Source: Nelumbo lutea (taxonomy: Eukaryota; Streptophyta; Magnoliopsida; Proteales; Nelumbonaceae). Taken from it: a DNA stretch of 64,000 bases. The stretch spans positions 87,264,076-87,328,075 of the forward strand of contig JAKGHH010000002.1 of assembly GCA_022828595.1 (NCBI GenBank). Direction: 5' to 3'. The notes under the pieces were generated by a model. It made no database searches, was not told the DNA's origin, and saw only the letters and a list, made by a program, of their open reading frames with translations. Of the stretch, positions 54,951-64,000 are shown piece after piece (position 1 is the stretch's first letter; the number at the start of each line of letters is the position of its first letter). A program made the position numbers and the translations under genes.

Positions 54951-55340
54951 GACTTGTGCAGCTAGATAATTAGCAAAATCAGCATACCAAGGATATGAGT
55001 ATTTCTGTATTGAGTACAACTGCTCATCCGGAAATTCTTCTCGAATGTTGCTGGTTATCTCCTCTTTTGAGCTTACCGTGTCCAACCGGGAGAGATGGTC
55101 AGCAGCCAGGTTTGCAGCACCCTTCAGGTCTCTAATCTCAATGTCAAACTCTTGCAATAAAAGGATCCACCTGATCAGTCTTGGTTTTGAGTTTTGCTTG
55201 GTAAGCAAGTGCCTTAATGCCGAGTGATCTGTGTGGACAACAACCTTGGATAATATCAGATATGAACGAAACTTATCAAGTGCAAATATTACTGCTAGCA
55301 GCTCCTTTTCTGTGGTGGTGTAATTGAGTTGGGTCCAGTC
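54951..55340 (-). pseudogene. Athila-D RNase H (C-terminal part)
   Basis: [40 protein letters not shown] and [25 protein letters not shown] (split only by its frame) are clear. A one-base shift near 55320-55345 separates this from the preceding RT/RNase H frame; in the shifted frame [17 protein letters not shown] and [12 protein letters not shown] are seen between 55200 and 55320. Domain order and spacing are normal for Athila. Confidence 0.9.
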
Positions 55341-56653
55341 AAGGTTCTGCTAGCATAGTAAATTGGCTGAAAATGTTTGTTCATTCTTTGTCCTAAAACA
55401 GCTCCTATAGAAAAATCACTCGCATCACACATCAATTCAAATGGGAGGGTCCAATCTGGTGCTACCATGATAGGTGCATGGATCAATTTGTCTTTCAAGA
55501 TGTTGAAAGCATGAAGGCATTCAGTTGAAAATTCAAAAGGCACTTCTTTCTGAAGCAAGGTAGATAATGGCTTGGAAATTTTTGAGAAATCTTTAATAAA
55601 CCTTCTATACAATCCGACATGTCCTAAGAAACATCTCAAAGAACGAACAGATGTTGGGGTTGGCAATTTTTCAATTGCCTCCACCTTGGCCTTGTCGACT
55701 TCTATACCTCTTTGAGAGATCTTGTGTCCAAGCACTATGCCTTCTTGCACCATAAAATGACATTTCTCCCAATTCAACACAAGATGTGTTTCTTTACATC
55801 TAGTAAGCACTTGTTCCAGATTATTCAAACATGCATCAAACGAAGAGCCAAAAATTGAAAAATCATCCATGAAGATCTCAATAAATTTTTCAACCATATC
55901 AGAAAATATAGACATCATACATCACTGAAAGGTTGCTGGGGCATTGCATTACCCAAAGGGCATCCTTCGGTATGCAAAGGTTCCATATGGGCAAGTAAAA
56001 GTGGTCTTTTCTTGATCTTCTGGTGCAATTGGTATCTGGTTATACCCTGAATATCCATCCAAGAAACAATAATACTCATGCCCGGCTAGCCTCTCCAACA
56101 TTTGATCCATAAATGGGAGAGGGAAATGGTCCTTCCGGGTGGCTTCATTTAATTTTCTATAGTCAATACACACACGCCATCCGGTAATGGTTCTAGTAGG
56201 GATGAGTTCATTTTTCTCATTTGGAACAACAGTCGTACCCCCTTTTTTGGGCACAACTTGCACAGGGCTTACCCAAGAACTATCAGAAATAGGATAAATG
56301 ATCCCAGCATCTAACAACTTAATTATTTCAGCCTTTACCACTTCTTTCATGTTGGGATTCAGGCGCCTTTGGGGCTGAACGGAAGACTTGCTGTCCTCTT
56401 TCATCAAAATTCTGTGAGTGCAGATTGATGGATTAATGCCTTTGATATCTTCTACCTTCCAAGCTATAGCATTCTTGTGTTCCCGCAGCACTCTTAATAA
56501 TTTTTCTCTTTGTAAGGGATTCAGTGCTGCGGAAATTATCACGGGGAGATCTGATGGTTCCTCAAGGAAAGCATACTCTAAATGGGATGGTAATTGCTTC
56601 AGTTCAAGGGTGGGGGGTTCTTGGGGTGATGGCTTACCTGATGGTCCGGGCAA
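55341..56653 (-). pseudogene. Athila-D reverse transcriptase
   Basis: A 234-codon frame (56653-55949) and a 207-codon frame (55918-55295) meet across two stops near 55920-55945. The N-terminal linker (TLELKQLPSHLEYAFLEEPS) is followed by RT blocks SSWVSPVQVVPKKGGTT, HFPLPFMDQMLERLAG, CFLDGYSGYNQIPIAPED and TFTCPYGTFAYRRMPFG. Then come the active site IFMDDFSIFGSSFDACLNNL, CHFMVQEGIVLGHKISQRGI and RRFIKDFSKISKPLSTLL, running into RNase H (LMCDASDFSIGAVLGQRMN). Both active-site aspartates are present. Confidence 0.94.
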
Positions 56654-57668
56654 TTTGCCTAAGTTCTCTAATTTAAGAAACCCCTTTCCCTTGAATTGAG
56701 CTTATCGTTCAGGTATGCTATCATGAGGTATATTTTTTCATTTTCTGCTTCTTCTAGTTCTCCCTGCTGGAGGCAGAGTTCAAGAGGATTAGTTATTCTA
56801 CTTACCTGGAAGCATTCATCAATTGTCAATTCCAATGGCATCCAATCATAAAACAAGAATCATCACTAGAGGGTGCATGTTTCATAGCATCAGACATTTT
56901 AAAAATTATCTCCTCATCTTGTATCCTAAGGCTGAGTTGTCCTTGTGGACATCAATCATTGCTTTCCCGGTAGCCAGGAAAGGTCTCCCTAGGATAAGCG
57001 GGACCTCCACATCTTCTTGCATGTCTAACACAATGAAATCAACTGGAAAAATGAATTTGTCAACTTTAACTAACACATCTTCTATGATCCCCCTAGGATG
57101 TCTAATGGATCTATCAACCAATTGTAATGCCACTCTAGTGGGTTGGGGTTCAATTCAACCCCAATTTCTTGAAGATAGAATATGGCATTAAATTGATGCT
57201 AGCTCCCAAAGCACATAAAGCTTTTTCAATTTTTAAACTGCCAATGGTACAAGGAATAGTGAAACTCCCTGGATCTTTGAGTTTCTGAGGCAGCTTGTTC
57301 AGAAGGATAGCAGAACATTCCTCATTTAATGCAACTGTAGCCACATCTCCTAGTTTCCTTTTGTTTGCCAATAATTCCTTCAAAAACCTTGCATAGTGTG
57401 GCATCTGGGCTAAAGCATCAGCAAAAGGAATATTAATATGTAAACTTTTAAATATTTCAAGAAACTTACCAAATTCCTTCTCCAATTTTTGTTGCTTCAG
57501 CCTGTTAGGGAATGGAACTTGTGGTTGTTGGTGCATCCCTTGTTGTGCTTCTGGTTGTTCCGTCTTCTGTTGTCTGGTCCCAAGGCTTGTTTCTGCCTTG
57601 GGTTCAGCCAAATTCTTCTTTTCTACCTCAGGCAACTCTTTTCCACTTCTTAAGGTAATAACTTGCAC
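56654..57668 (-). pseudogene. Athila-D aspartic protease and gag C-terminus, catalytic Asp lost
   Basis: The gag tail shows ITLRSGKELPE, QVPFPNRLKQQKLEKEFGKF and INIPFADALAQMPHYARFLK. The protease follows with PGSFTIPCTIGSLKIEKALC and then ALGASINLMPYSIFKKLGL. In Athila-A and in the family the residue before LGAS is Asp; here it is Ala (about 57208-57213). A stop after KLGLN splits it from the second half ([39 protein letters not shown]), which continues to about 56906. The Asp loss should abolish proteolysis. Confidence 0.9.
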
Positions 57669-58605
57669 CTGCTCTCATGGATTCACTTCAGTGTTGCTTG
57701 GAAGAGTTCCCGGCAGTCTGGAAGAGATTAATTGTGCCAATTGCCCCACTTGGTTTTCCAGGTTTTTGATTGAGGCTTCCTGGTTCTGGAACCTAGTTTC
57801 TGCACCTGCTATAAATTTTGTCATCAGTTCCTCCAAATTGGATTTTGGTTCAGGCTGATGATAAGTCTGGTGGAACGGCTTGGAAATATGCTGATTTGGC
57901 CAGGACTGGTTTGAATGTCCCCTCCATCCTGGATGAAAAGTATGGTGACTCTGGTAACCCTGCTTGTCTCTTGATCGAATTGCTAAACATAGTCAACTTT
58001 GTTCAGTAGGATGGTCTGAACTGATTGCCAACTTGGCAGTCTGTACTGATTGTGGCCTACCCCCACACATATTCACAATTAAGAGGCTGCACAATGCATG
58101 GCAGCTATCTTGCATTTTCATCTATTTTTTTACTGAAGTACTCCTATTGTGTGCAGATAGGTGTTGTATAAGTGTCAACAATTATGCAAAGCCTTGCTGC
58201 TGTTCCTAGTTTGAGTATCTTTCCGAATGCCATTGATTAAATTGTTGGCTGCCATTTCCTCCAATAAGTTGCATGGGCAACCTCAGAGAGTTTTATTATA
58301 TTATGGATCCTCCGGCTGCCAGCATCCTTAATATGGTCTTATTTGAGTTCAGTAAGACCATTATGTATGATAAGTCTCGCGACTTGCAGCCAGAATGGGG
58401 AGGCCATGGTGAGGAACTCTCCTTAACAGCTCCTTGTAACGTTCCCATGACTCATATATAAGATTCCCCCTCTTGCTGGAAAAAAATAGTCTGATGTCAT
58501 TCCTCATTTTAGCAGTTATACTGAAGGGGAGAAAATATTTAGATAGACAAACGGCTGGCCCATTTCGTCCCATGTGGCTATAGATCCTGCCGGTAATGAG
58601 TTCAA
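57669..58605 (-). pseudogene. Athila-D gag, N-terminal and middle part, cut by the gap
   Basis: Frames are broken. A capsid block near 58400-58520 reads ITAKMRNDIRLFFSSKRGNL then YESWERYKELLRRVPHHGLP, typical of an Athila gag subgroup different from that of Athila-A, B and C. A zinc-knuckle remnant with CEY and GHNQY-like pieces seems to lie near 58030-58070 but is out of frame. Gln/Asn-rich sequence fills 57700-57960. The N-terminus and start lie in or beyond the 100-N gap. Confidence 0.7.
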
Positions 58606-58705
58606 NNNNNNNNNNNNNNNNNNNNNNNNNNNNNNNNNNNNNNNNNNNNNNNNNNNNNNNNNNNNNNNNNNNNNNNNNNNNNNNNNNNNNNNNNNNNNNN
58701 NNNNN
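58606..58705. other. Assembly gap, exactly 100 N
   Basis: One hundred consecutive N. This round number is the usual placeholder for a gap of unknown size, so the distance between Athila-D gag and the sequence to the right is not known. Confidence 0.98.
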
Positions 58706-60253
58706 CTACCAGGGTGAGACCTGAGGTACATGCAGTGTGGGTTTTTCTTGAAACCTTGAACTTGACCAAATTTTTAGTATTGCCCTAGACCTTAGAGATA
58801 GATGGGCAAAACTGGAATGTTACACTTGACCCTAGACTCGATTATGATATTGCACTGGGTCTCAGATTGGGTTGTCTTTGATATGCCAATTAGTGAGATC
58901 CTTAGAGAGGGTCAAAACCTAGGTATGTTGGGACAGTCTGAGAATTCACTTGAGTGGGTGATCATAGTCATAGGATCAGCCCCTTTGCTGGACAAAGTGA
59001 ATGATTGGAGAATGCACTCGCTCTGATGGAAACCTAAACTGCTGGTAGTTGATTTCAAATATGTTTGAAATTTGGTTTTGTAAAATATATTTATATAAAG
59101 ATATACTTATATTTTATGGTTTCAAAATGTTTTCAAATGGTTTTCATTCCCAGGATCCATGTGAATAGAGAGTGTAGCACTGTACCTTGCAATCAAGGGA
59201 GAGGTCCTCTCTTGTCAGGCAGTGTTTGATCATTAAGGGCTGAGAGGTAGAGATTAAATGTAAGACCATTGAGGGTAATACCTGATGGGCTAATCTTGCA
59301 TCTGCCCACAGTTCTTGGGTTTTCATAAGGTGGCTGGATCTAAGAACCATTTAGTATAAATGTTGGGCCCGTTAAGAGCCCATGGTGATGGACTCAAGGA
59401 TTCACTGTCTCCTACAATGAATTTGACCAGGCCTTGTAACAAAGGTTGAGTTAAACCCATGTGGCTGATGTGTAGATCAATGTTAGGGTCCCACGCCATA
59501 CAAAGAGAGCCAACTAGGTAGTAGGTTAAGGAGTAAGTGAGCACATAAGCTTAATGGGCCTAAAGCCCAATTCGAATTGGGCTTAAGTTAGTTAATTAAA
59601 AGGGGGCAAATTCAGTTTTAAACTAATTAGGATTAGATGAAGGATAAGGTAAGTCTTATCCATTTAAGAGTCCAGATCCAAATATAAGATTTGGATTAAG
59701 AAACTCTCTCCTAATTAGATCAGGAGGTTGATCCAAGAAGGCTATAAATAAGGAGCGAATTCCTCAAATTTCACAATAGAAAATTACAAAATTCTTCCCC
59801 AATTCTTCTCGTCCCTACTCAGTTTGATCTCCACTTATGGATCTAATCAAGAAAGGTTCTTGATATTGTTTCTTGGTAAAAGAAACAACCTGAAGTCGTG
59901 CTCACCAACCCTTGCTTGATTCTTACTGAAGAATTCAGGTTCTTGCCAAAGAACAATCCTGCTAATCCTGTTTCACTACACACTATGTCATCTTCAGTGG
60001 AAGCGGGTTTTGGTCTTCTCTTTGGGTATGAACACCTGCGTTGGGAGTTACTGTTACTCTGTATCAGGTATATCCCTCACTCTCTTTCAGTTTTAGATCT
60101 AGTACAATTTTGGATTCAAGAATGAACCTTGAAAGTGTAATTTTCTAACCTAGGGAATGCAATTCACAGATGGGAGAGAAAGAAAATTTTGAAATTTCAC
60201 CCAACCTTCCTGTAGGAGTCGGCCATCCATTCGATGGATCTCCCATCCCTTCA
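58706..60253 (+). repeat. Second copy of the Copia LTR at 42083-43628
   Basis: Nearly identical to 42083-43628. The only differences I see are a few single-base ones, mostly homopolymer length. The first 257 bp of the LTR are lost at the gap edge. It ends CCCTTCA and is followed by the same ATAGGAACG flank as the first copy. Confidence 0.95.
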
Positions 60254-62492
60254 ATAGGAACGTGGAATTGGATGACAAAGAAGGTGTCTCCCAATCCCCT
60301 TGTGGCAATGATGAGAGAAGGAGTGAGTGGGGAGAAATAACAAGTAATCACCACGACTTAGAAGGGTTAAAGTGAAAACCCAAAAAGGTGACTCTAAGTA
60401 AAAGCACCAGGTCATGGCAAGATCAAATTTATCCTTACCTGGATGAAAACTTTAGTAATGGCCTTTGGTGCTCAACCAATTAGGTTGACACCCAGCGTTC
60501 GGTGAAAACTTCATTCAAAGGTACTTAAGCGGCAAAAAAGGGCAAAAGGAGAGAGAAAAAATAGAAAGAAAAAAGAGAAAAAAAAATAATAAAGAAGGCG
60601 GTCCAGCTTATTAGTAGGTCTAGGGAATCTATCGTTTAGCATGTTCTCTCCTCTATTTGAATGAGTGCAAAGTCTTTCCTTCTTGTTAGTTCTAATAAGA
60701 GACCTTACTTCAGTGTTTGATACACCTCCTCAATTTCAAAGAATTACAACAAGACTAAAGTTAGACCAAGGTTATTTAAGGGCTCATGACTTGGACAAGA
60801 GTTAACCCCTTGACCTCGCTCCTCTTCAAAGGCTATGCATCCCACATATAATTTTCCAAAAAAAGTAATAATAATAATAAATAAAATTCAAAAAAAAAAT
60901 CAAATACCTATCATCAAAGAATCCAAATTAAATTCTCAATTCATCAGAAATATCAAATAATCAAGTATAAAAATTATCGAAATTCATTAAATTTATCAAT
61001 ATCAAAATTAAATCATCAAACTTCATCAAATATCAAATCAAAATTAAATCATCAAATTATCAAATGATCAAATATTCAAATATCAAATATCCAAAATTTC
61101 ACAAATCAAAGATCAATTCATCAAAATATCAAAGTCATTCAAACTCATAAAAATATCAAATATCAAAATCAAAAATCATCAAATTGCATCAAATATTAAA
61201 AAATTAAAAATCAGAAGTCATCAAAGCTCATCAAATTCATTAAATATCAAATTTATTTCAAAATCAAATCATCAAATATCAAAGTCCATCAAATTCATCA
61301 AATATCAAACATATCAAAAAATTATCCAATTCATCAGGATCATCAAATATCAAATATCAATTCATCAAATATAAAAAAATTTAAAATCAAATAATCAAAT
61401 ATCAAAGTTATCAAACTCATCTAAGTTAAATCAAAATAAATTCACTAAATATCAAAAATCAAAATTGAATCATTAAAATACCAAATTCATGTAAAAATCA
61501 ACAAAATATCAAAGTTTAGTCAAGTTCGAAAATTATTCAAATCAAGATTCATCAAATATCGTAGTTATCAAATTCATCAAATAACAAACCTTGAAATTAT
61601 CAAATTAAGTGGTCAACAAATATCAAAGTTATCAAGTTCGAAATTATCAAATCGAATATTCATCAAATATCGTGAGTTTATCAAATTCATCAAATAACAA
61701 TCCTTGAAATTATCAAATTAGGTCATCAAAATATCAAACAGCATAAATGAATCAAATTTTTCAAATATTTAAAAATCAAATTTATCAAAGTATAATTAAT
61801 CGGATTTGTCAAATTAAATAAAAAAAAATCAAAATATCCAAGTTACCAAAAATCGAGGAATAAGAACTCTGTCAAATTTCAAAAAATTCATTAAATGGCC
61901 AAAATTCCAAAAAATTAGGTTTTCCAAAGTTAACACAGTATTCAACGAATCGTCAAATTCAAAATTCATCAAATATAGGTTAAGATAAAAATTTATTTTA
62001 AAAGCAAAGAAGAAAAATAAAGATGTTAGGGTATCAAAATCAAAGTTCAATCCAATTGGTCAACGTTGAAATCAAATTCATCTAGACAACCAAACCAAAT
62101 CAATGTATTGGTATAAAAGAAAATAACCCATCATTAGAAATCTTAAGACTAAAGGCTGATATTTAAAATTAATGTTCAAGTGACCAAAGTTGCCAAAAAA
62201 AAAAAGAAACAAAAGAAGGAAACAAACGAATCAATGACTTCTTCTTTGGATGACACCACTTTATTGTTTGTGTGATAGTTGCATGTTTGCCAAACTGAGG
62301 CTTGGGATGGAAACTATGCCTTCTAAGCAAGGGTATTGCACTATATCAACTTTGACCTTGACCGAATATTCTATGCTAGAAAAATTTCCATCTCCCCTAA
62401 TCTCTTGGTCCCACTACAAAAACGCTCTTAAGTGTTGATTTTTTCTATTGTTGTTCAGGTAGTTCACTACCTCAAAACAAAGGAGGGGTAGC
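60254..62492 (+). repeat. Second copy of the Ogre 3' region (43629-45734), with dense small indels
   Basis: Corresponds to 43629-45734 including the ATCAAA array and polypurine tract. From about 60350 to 62570 it has many one- or two-base insertions relative to the first copy, about 137 bp net gain, while the flanks are almost identical. No coding is seen. Confidence 0.92.
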
Positions 62493-62864
62493 TGTTAACA
62501 CCACAATCTTTCTGGTTGATTACCTTCCTTAACCCATCTCCTACTATTCCAGATGCCCGTTTAGATACCACCAATCACTTTAAAACATGTCAAAATCCTA
62601 AGAAACCAAATTTTATCCAAAATGACCATAAATCCATCGTTAAATCTACATGATTCCCCTTTGATGGTCTTGATTATGCCACAACAACATACTTGATCCC
62701 TGTTCAAACTCCATCATGTGAAACAAAATCCTTAAACAACCAATCACACAAAATTTAAACCCTAAATTCTTGATTTAGCCAATCATCTATCATAGATTTC
62801 ATTTTGATGTGTCTAACACTACAATGCTACTCGAACCTAAAACCCGTTATTTGCACATACCTAG
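62493..62864 (+). repeat. Second copy of the Ogre 3' LTR piece
   Basis: Begins TGTTAACACCACAATC after GGAGGGGTAGC and matches 45735-46102 apart from small indels before about 62570. It ends at the same Copia-2 junction. Confidence 0.88.
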
Positions 62865-64000
62865 TGTTAGATAATGTATGCCCTTATCTCTAATCAGATT
62901 GATGTACATTTTGACATTTAATTTTAAATGTATAAAAGGACATAATTGATTCATGTTATATCTAATATGTTTTTGTATAATTATCCATAAACTAGATACT
63001 TATGAGACTCGTGTTAGTTTAGAATCTTCACAACTGTTGGATAGACCTGAGGAGGTTTATCCTACCAAGGCTAACACTAATGTGCTGCCAAGTCAATTGG
63101 GGCAGCTTGTCTTAGCTGCCAAGGTTAGCTCGAAGCACATGTAGTGTGGGTTTGCTTAAAACTGCTAAACCGGACCATTTTTTCGGTTATGCCCTAAACC
63201 ATAGAGATAGATGGAAAAAATAGGAAAGTTAGACTTAACCCCTAGACTCGATTATGGTACTGCACTAGGTGTTAGATCGGGCTGTCTTTGATATGCCAAT
63301 CAATGAGATCCTTAGCGGGGGACAAAACTTGGGTATGTTGAGGCAGCCTGAGAATTCACCAAACTGGGTGATAATAGTGACAGAATCAACCCCTTTGTCA
63401 AACAAAGTGAATGATCAGGGACAACACTTTCTCTGATAGAAACCTAAACTGCCGGCAGTTCAAGCCAATGAAGAGGTCCTCTCTTGTCGAGTAGTGTTTG
63501 ATCATTATGGACTGAGAGGTTAAGTGTAAAACCATTTAGGGCTTATATACTTGATGGACTAATCTCACCTAAGACCATATTCCTTGGGCCTTCATAAAGT
63601 GGCTGGACCCAATGACCATTTATTGTAAATGTTGGGCCTGCTAAGAGCCCATATTGATGGGCTCAAGAGTTCATTGTGTTCAATAGTGAATTTGGCTAGG
63701 CCTTTGTAACAGAGGCTAGGCGGAACCCATATGGCTTTTTGAAGATCCATGTTAGGGTCCCACACCATACAAAGAGAGTAAAGTCAGCCAACAATTAAAA
63801 GGGAAGTGAGCTTGATAACTTAATGGGATTAAACCCTCTATTGAACTGGGTTAATGTAATTATAAACATGGGCAAATCTGGGTTTAGATCTGCATTTGGA
63901 TTAGCAAGAGAATAAGATAAGTCTTATCCACTTAAGAGTTCAAATCCAAATAAAGATTTGGATCAAAAAACTCTTTCCTAATAGGATTTAGAAGCTGATC
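62865..64000 (+). repeat. Second copy of the Copia-2 5' LTR, cut by the window end
   Basis: Matches 46103-47235 with only a few single-base differences, starting TGTTAGATAA instead of TGTTAGACAA. It continues beyond the window. Confidence 0.95.

Larger units (their letters stand above)
50949..58605 (-). mobile_element. Athila-D, minus-strand Athila element, 5' part lost in a gap
   Basis: It carries the 3' LTR (50949-52548), polypurine tract, a 3' region with hairpins, integrase, RNase H, RT, protease and gag, up to the gap at 58606. It is the best-preserved pol in the window, with few stops and one main frameshift. It was inserted into Athila-C gag; AGGAT (50944-50948) is the left candidate for the target duplication. 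The 5' LTR and primer site are not seen. The protease catalytic Asp is Ala. Confidence 0.93.

Overview
This is nuclear DNA of a flowering plant, probably a eudicot, and it consists almost entirely of LTR retrotransposons. The evidence is Ty1/Copia and Ty3/Gypsy (Athila, Tat, Ogre) gag and pol reading frames, plant-type primer-binding sites (initiator-Met and Asp tRNA), TATA-bearing LTRs, and nesting of one element in another. I found no host gene, tRNA, rRNA or CRISPR array. Nearly every coding frame is broken by stops and frameshifts. Most of the stops I checked are one C-to-T (or G-to-A) step from Gln, Arg or Trp codons, the usual signature of methylated-cytosine decay.

Layout. 1-8369: Copia-1 on the minus strand, with its 3' LTR running off the left edge and a 1951-bp 5' LTR at 6419-8369. 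8370-9350: a reversed, truncated Athila LTR. 9351-18883: Athila-A (plus), two LTRs and a decayed gag-pol. 18884 to about 30480: a Tat element on the minus strand, interrupted by a Copia solo LTR (23228-25162, target duplication ATAGG) and by a truncated Athila-B (25793-28488). 30522-31306: the 3' end of a Copia copy (minus). 31307-46102: an Ogre-type Tat element (plus) with an ORF1-like region, gag, protease, a putative intron, RT/RNase H, a second RNase H, integrase, an AT-rich 3' region and the start of its 3' LTR. A Copia LTR lies inside it at 41826-43628. 46103-48091: 5' LTR, primer site and leader of Copia-2. 48092-50948: Athila-C LTR and gag, entered in opposite orientation by Athila-D (50949-58605, minus), which runs into a 100-N scaffold gap. 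58706-64000 repeats 42083-47235 almost exactly, probably a redundant contig.

How the parts work together. Each element would be transcribed from its LTR, primed by a host tRNA at the primer-binding site, packaged by Gag, copied by RT/RNase H using the polypurine tract, and inserted by integrase. No element here looks autonomous. Copia-1 has lost a catalytic RT aspartate and Athila-D its protease aspartate.

The most interesting signal is non-coding. The 3' untranslated regions of Athila-A and Athila-D share an architecture: two copies of a hairpin (loop AGGA/GGGA) followed by a polypurine tract, about 0.95-1.0 kb apart, bracketing an array of two or three bulged hairpins. Arm sequences differ between copies while pairing is kept, which suggests a conserved RNA structure.
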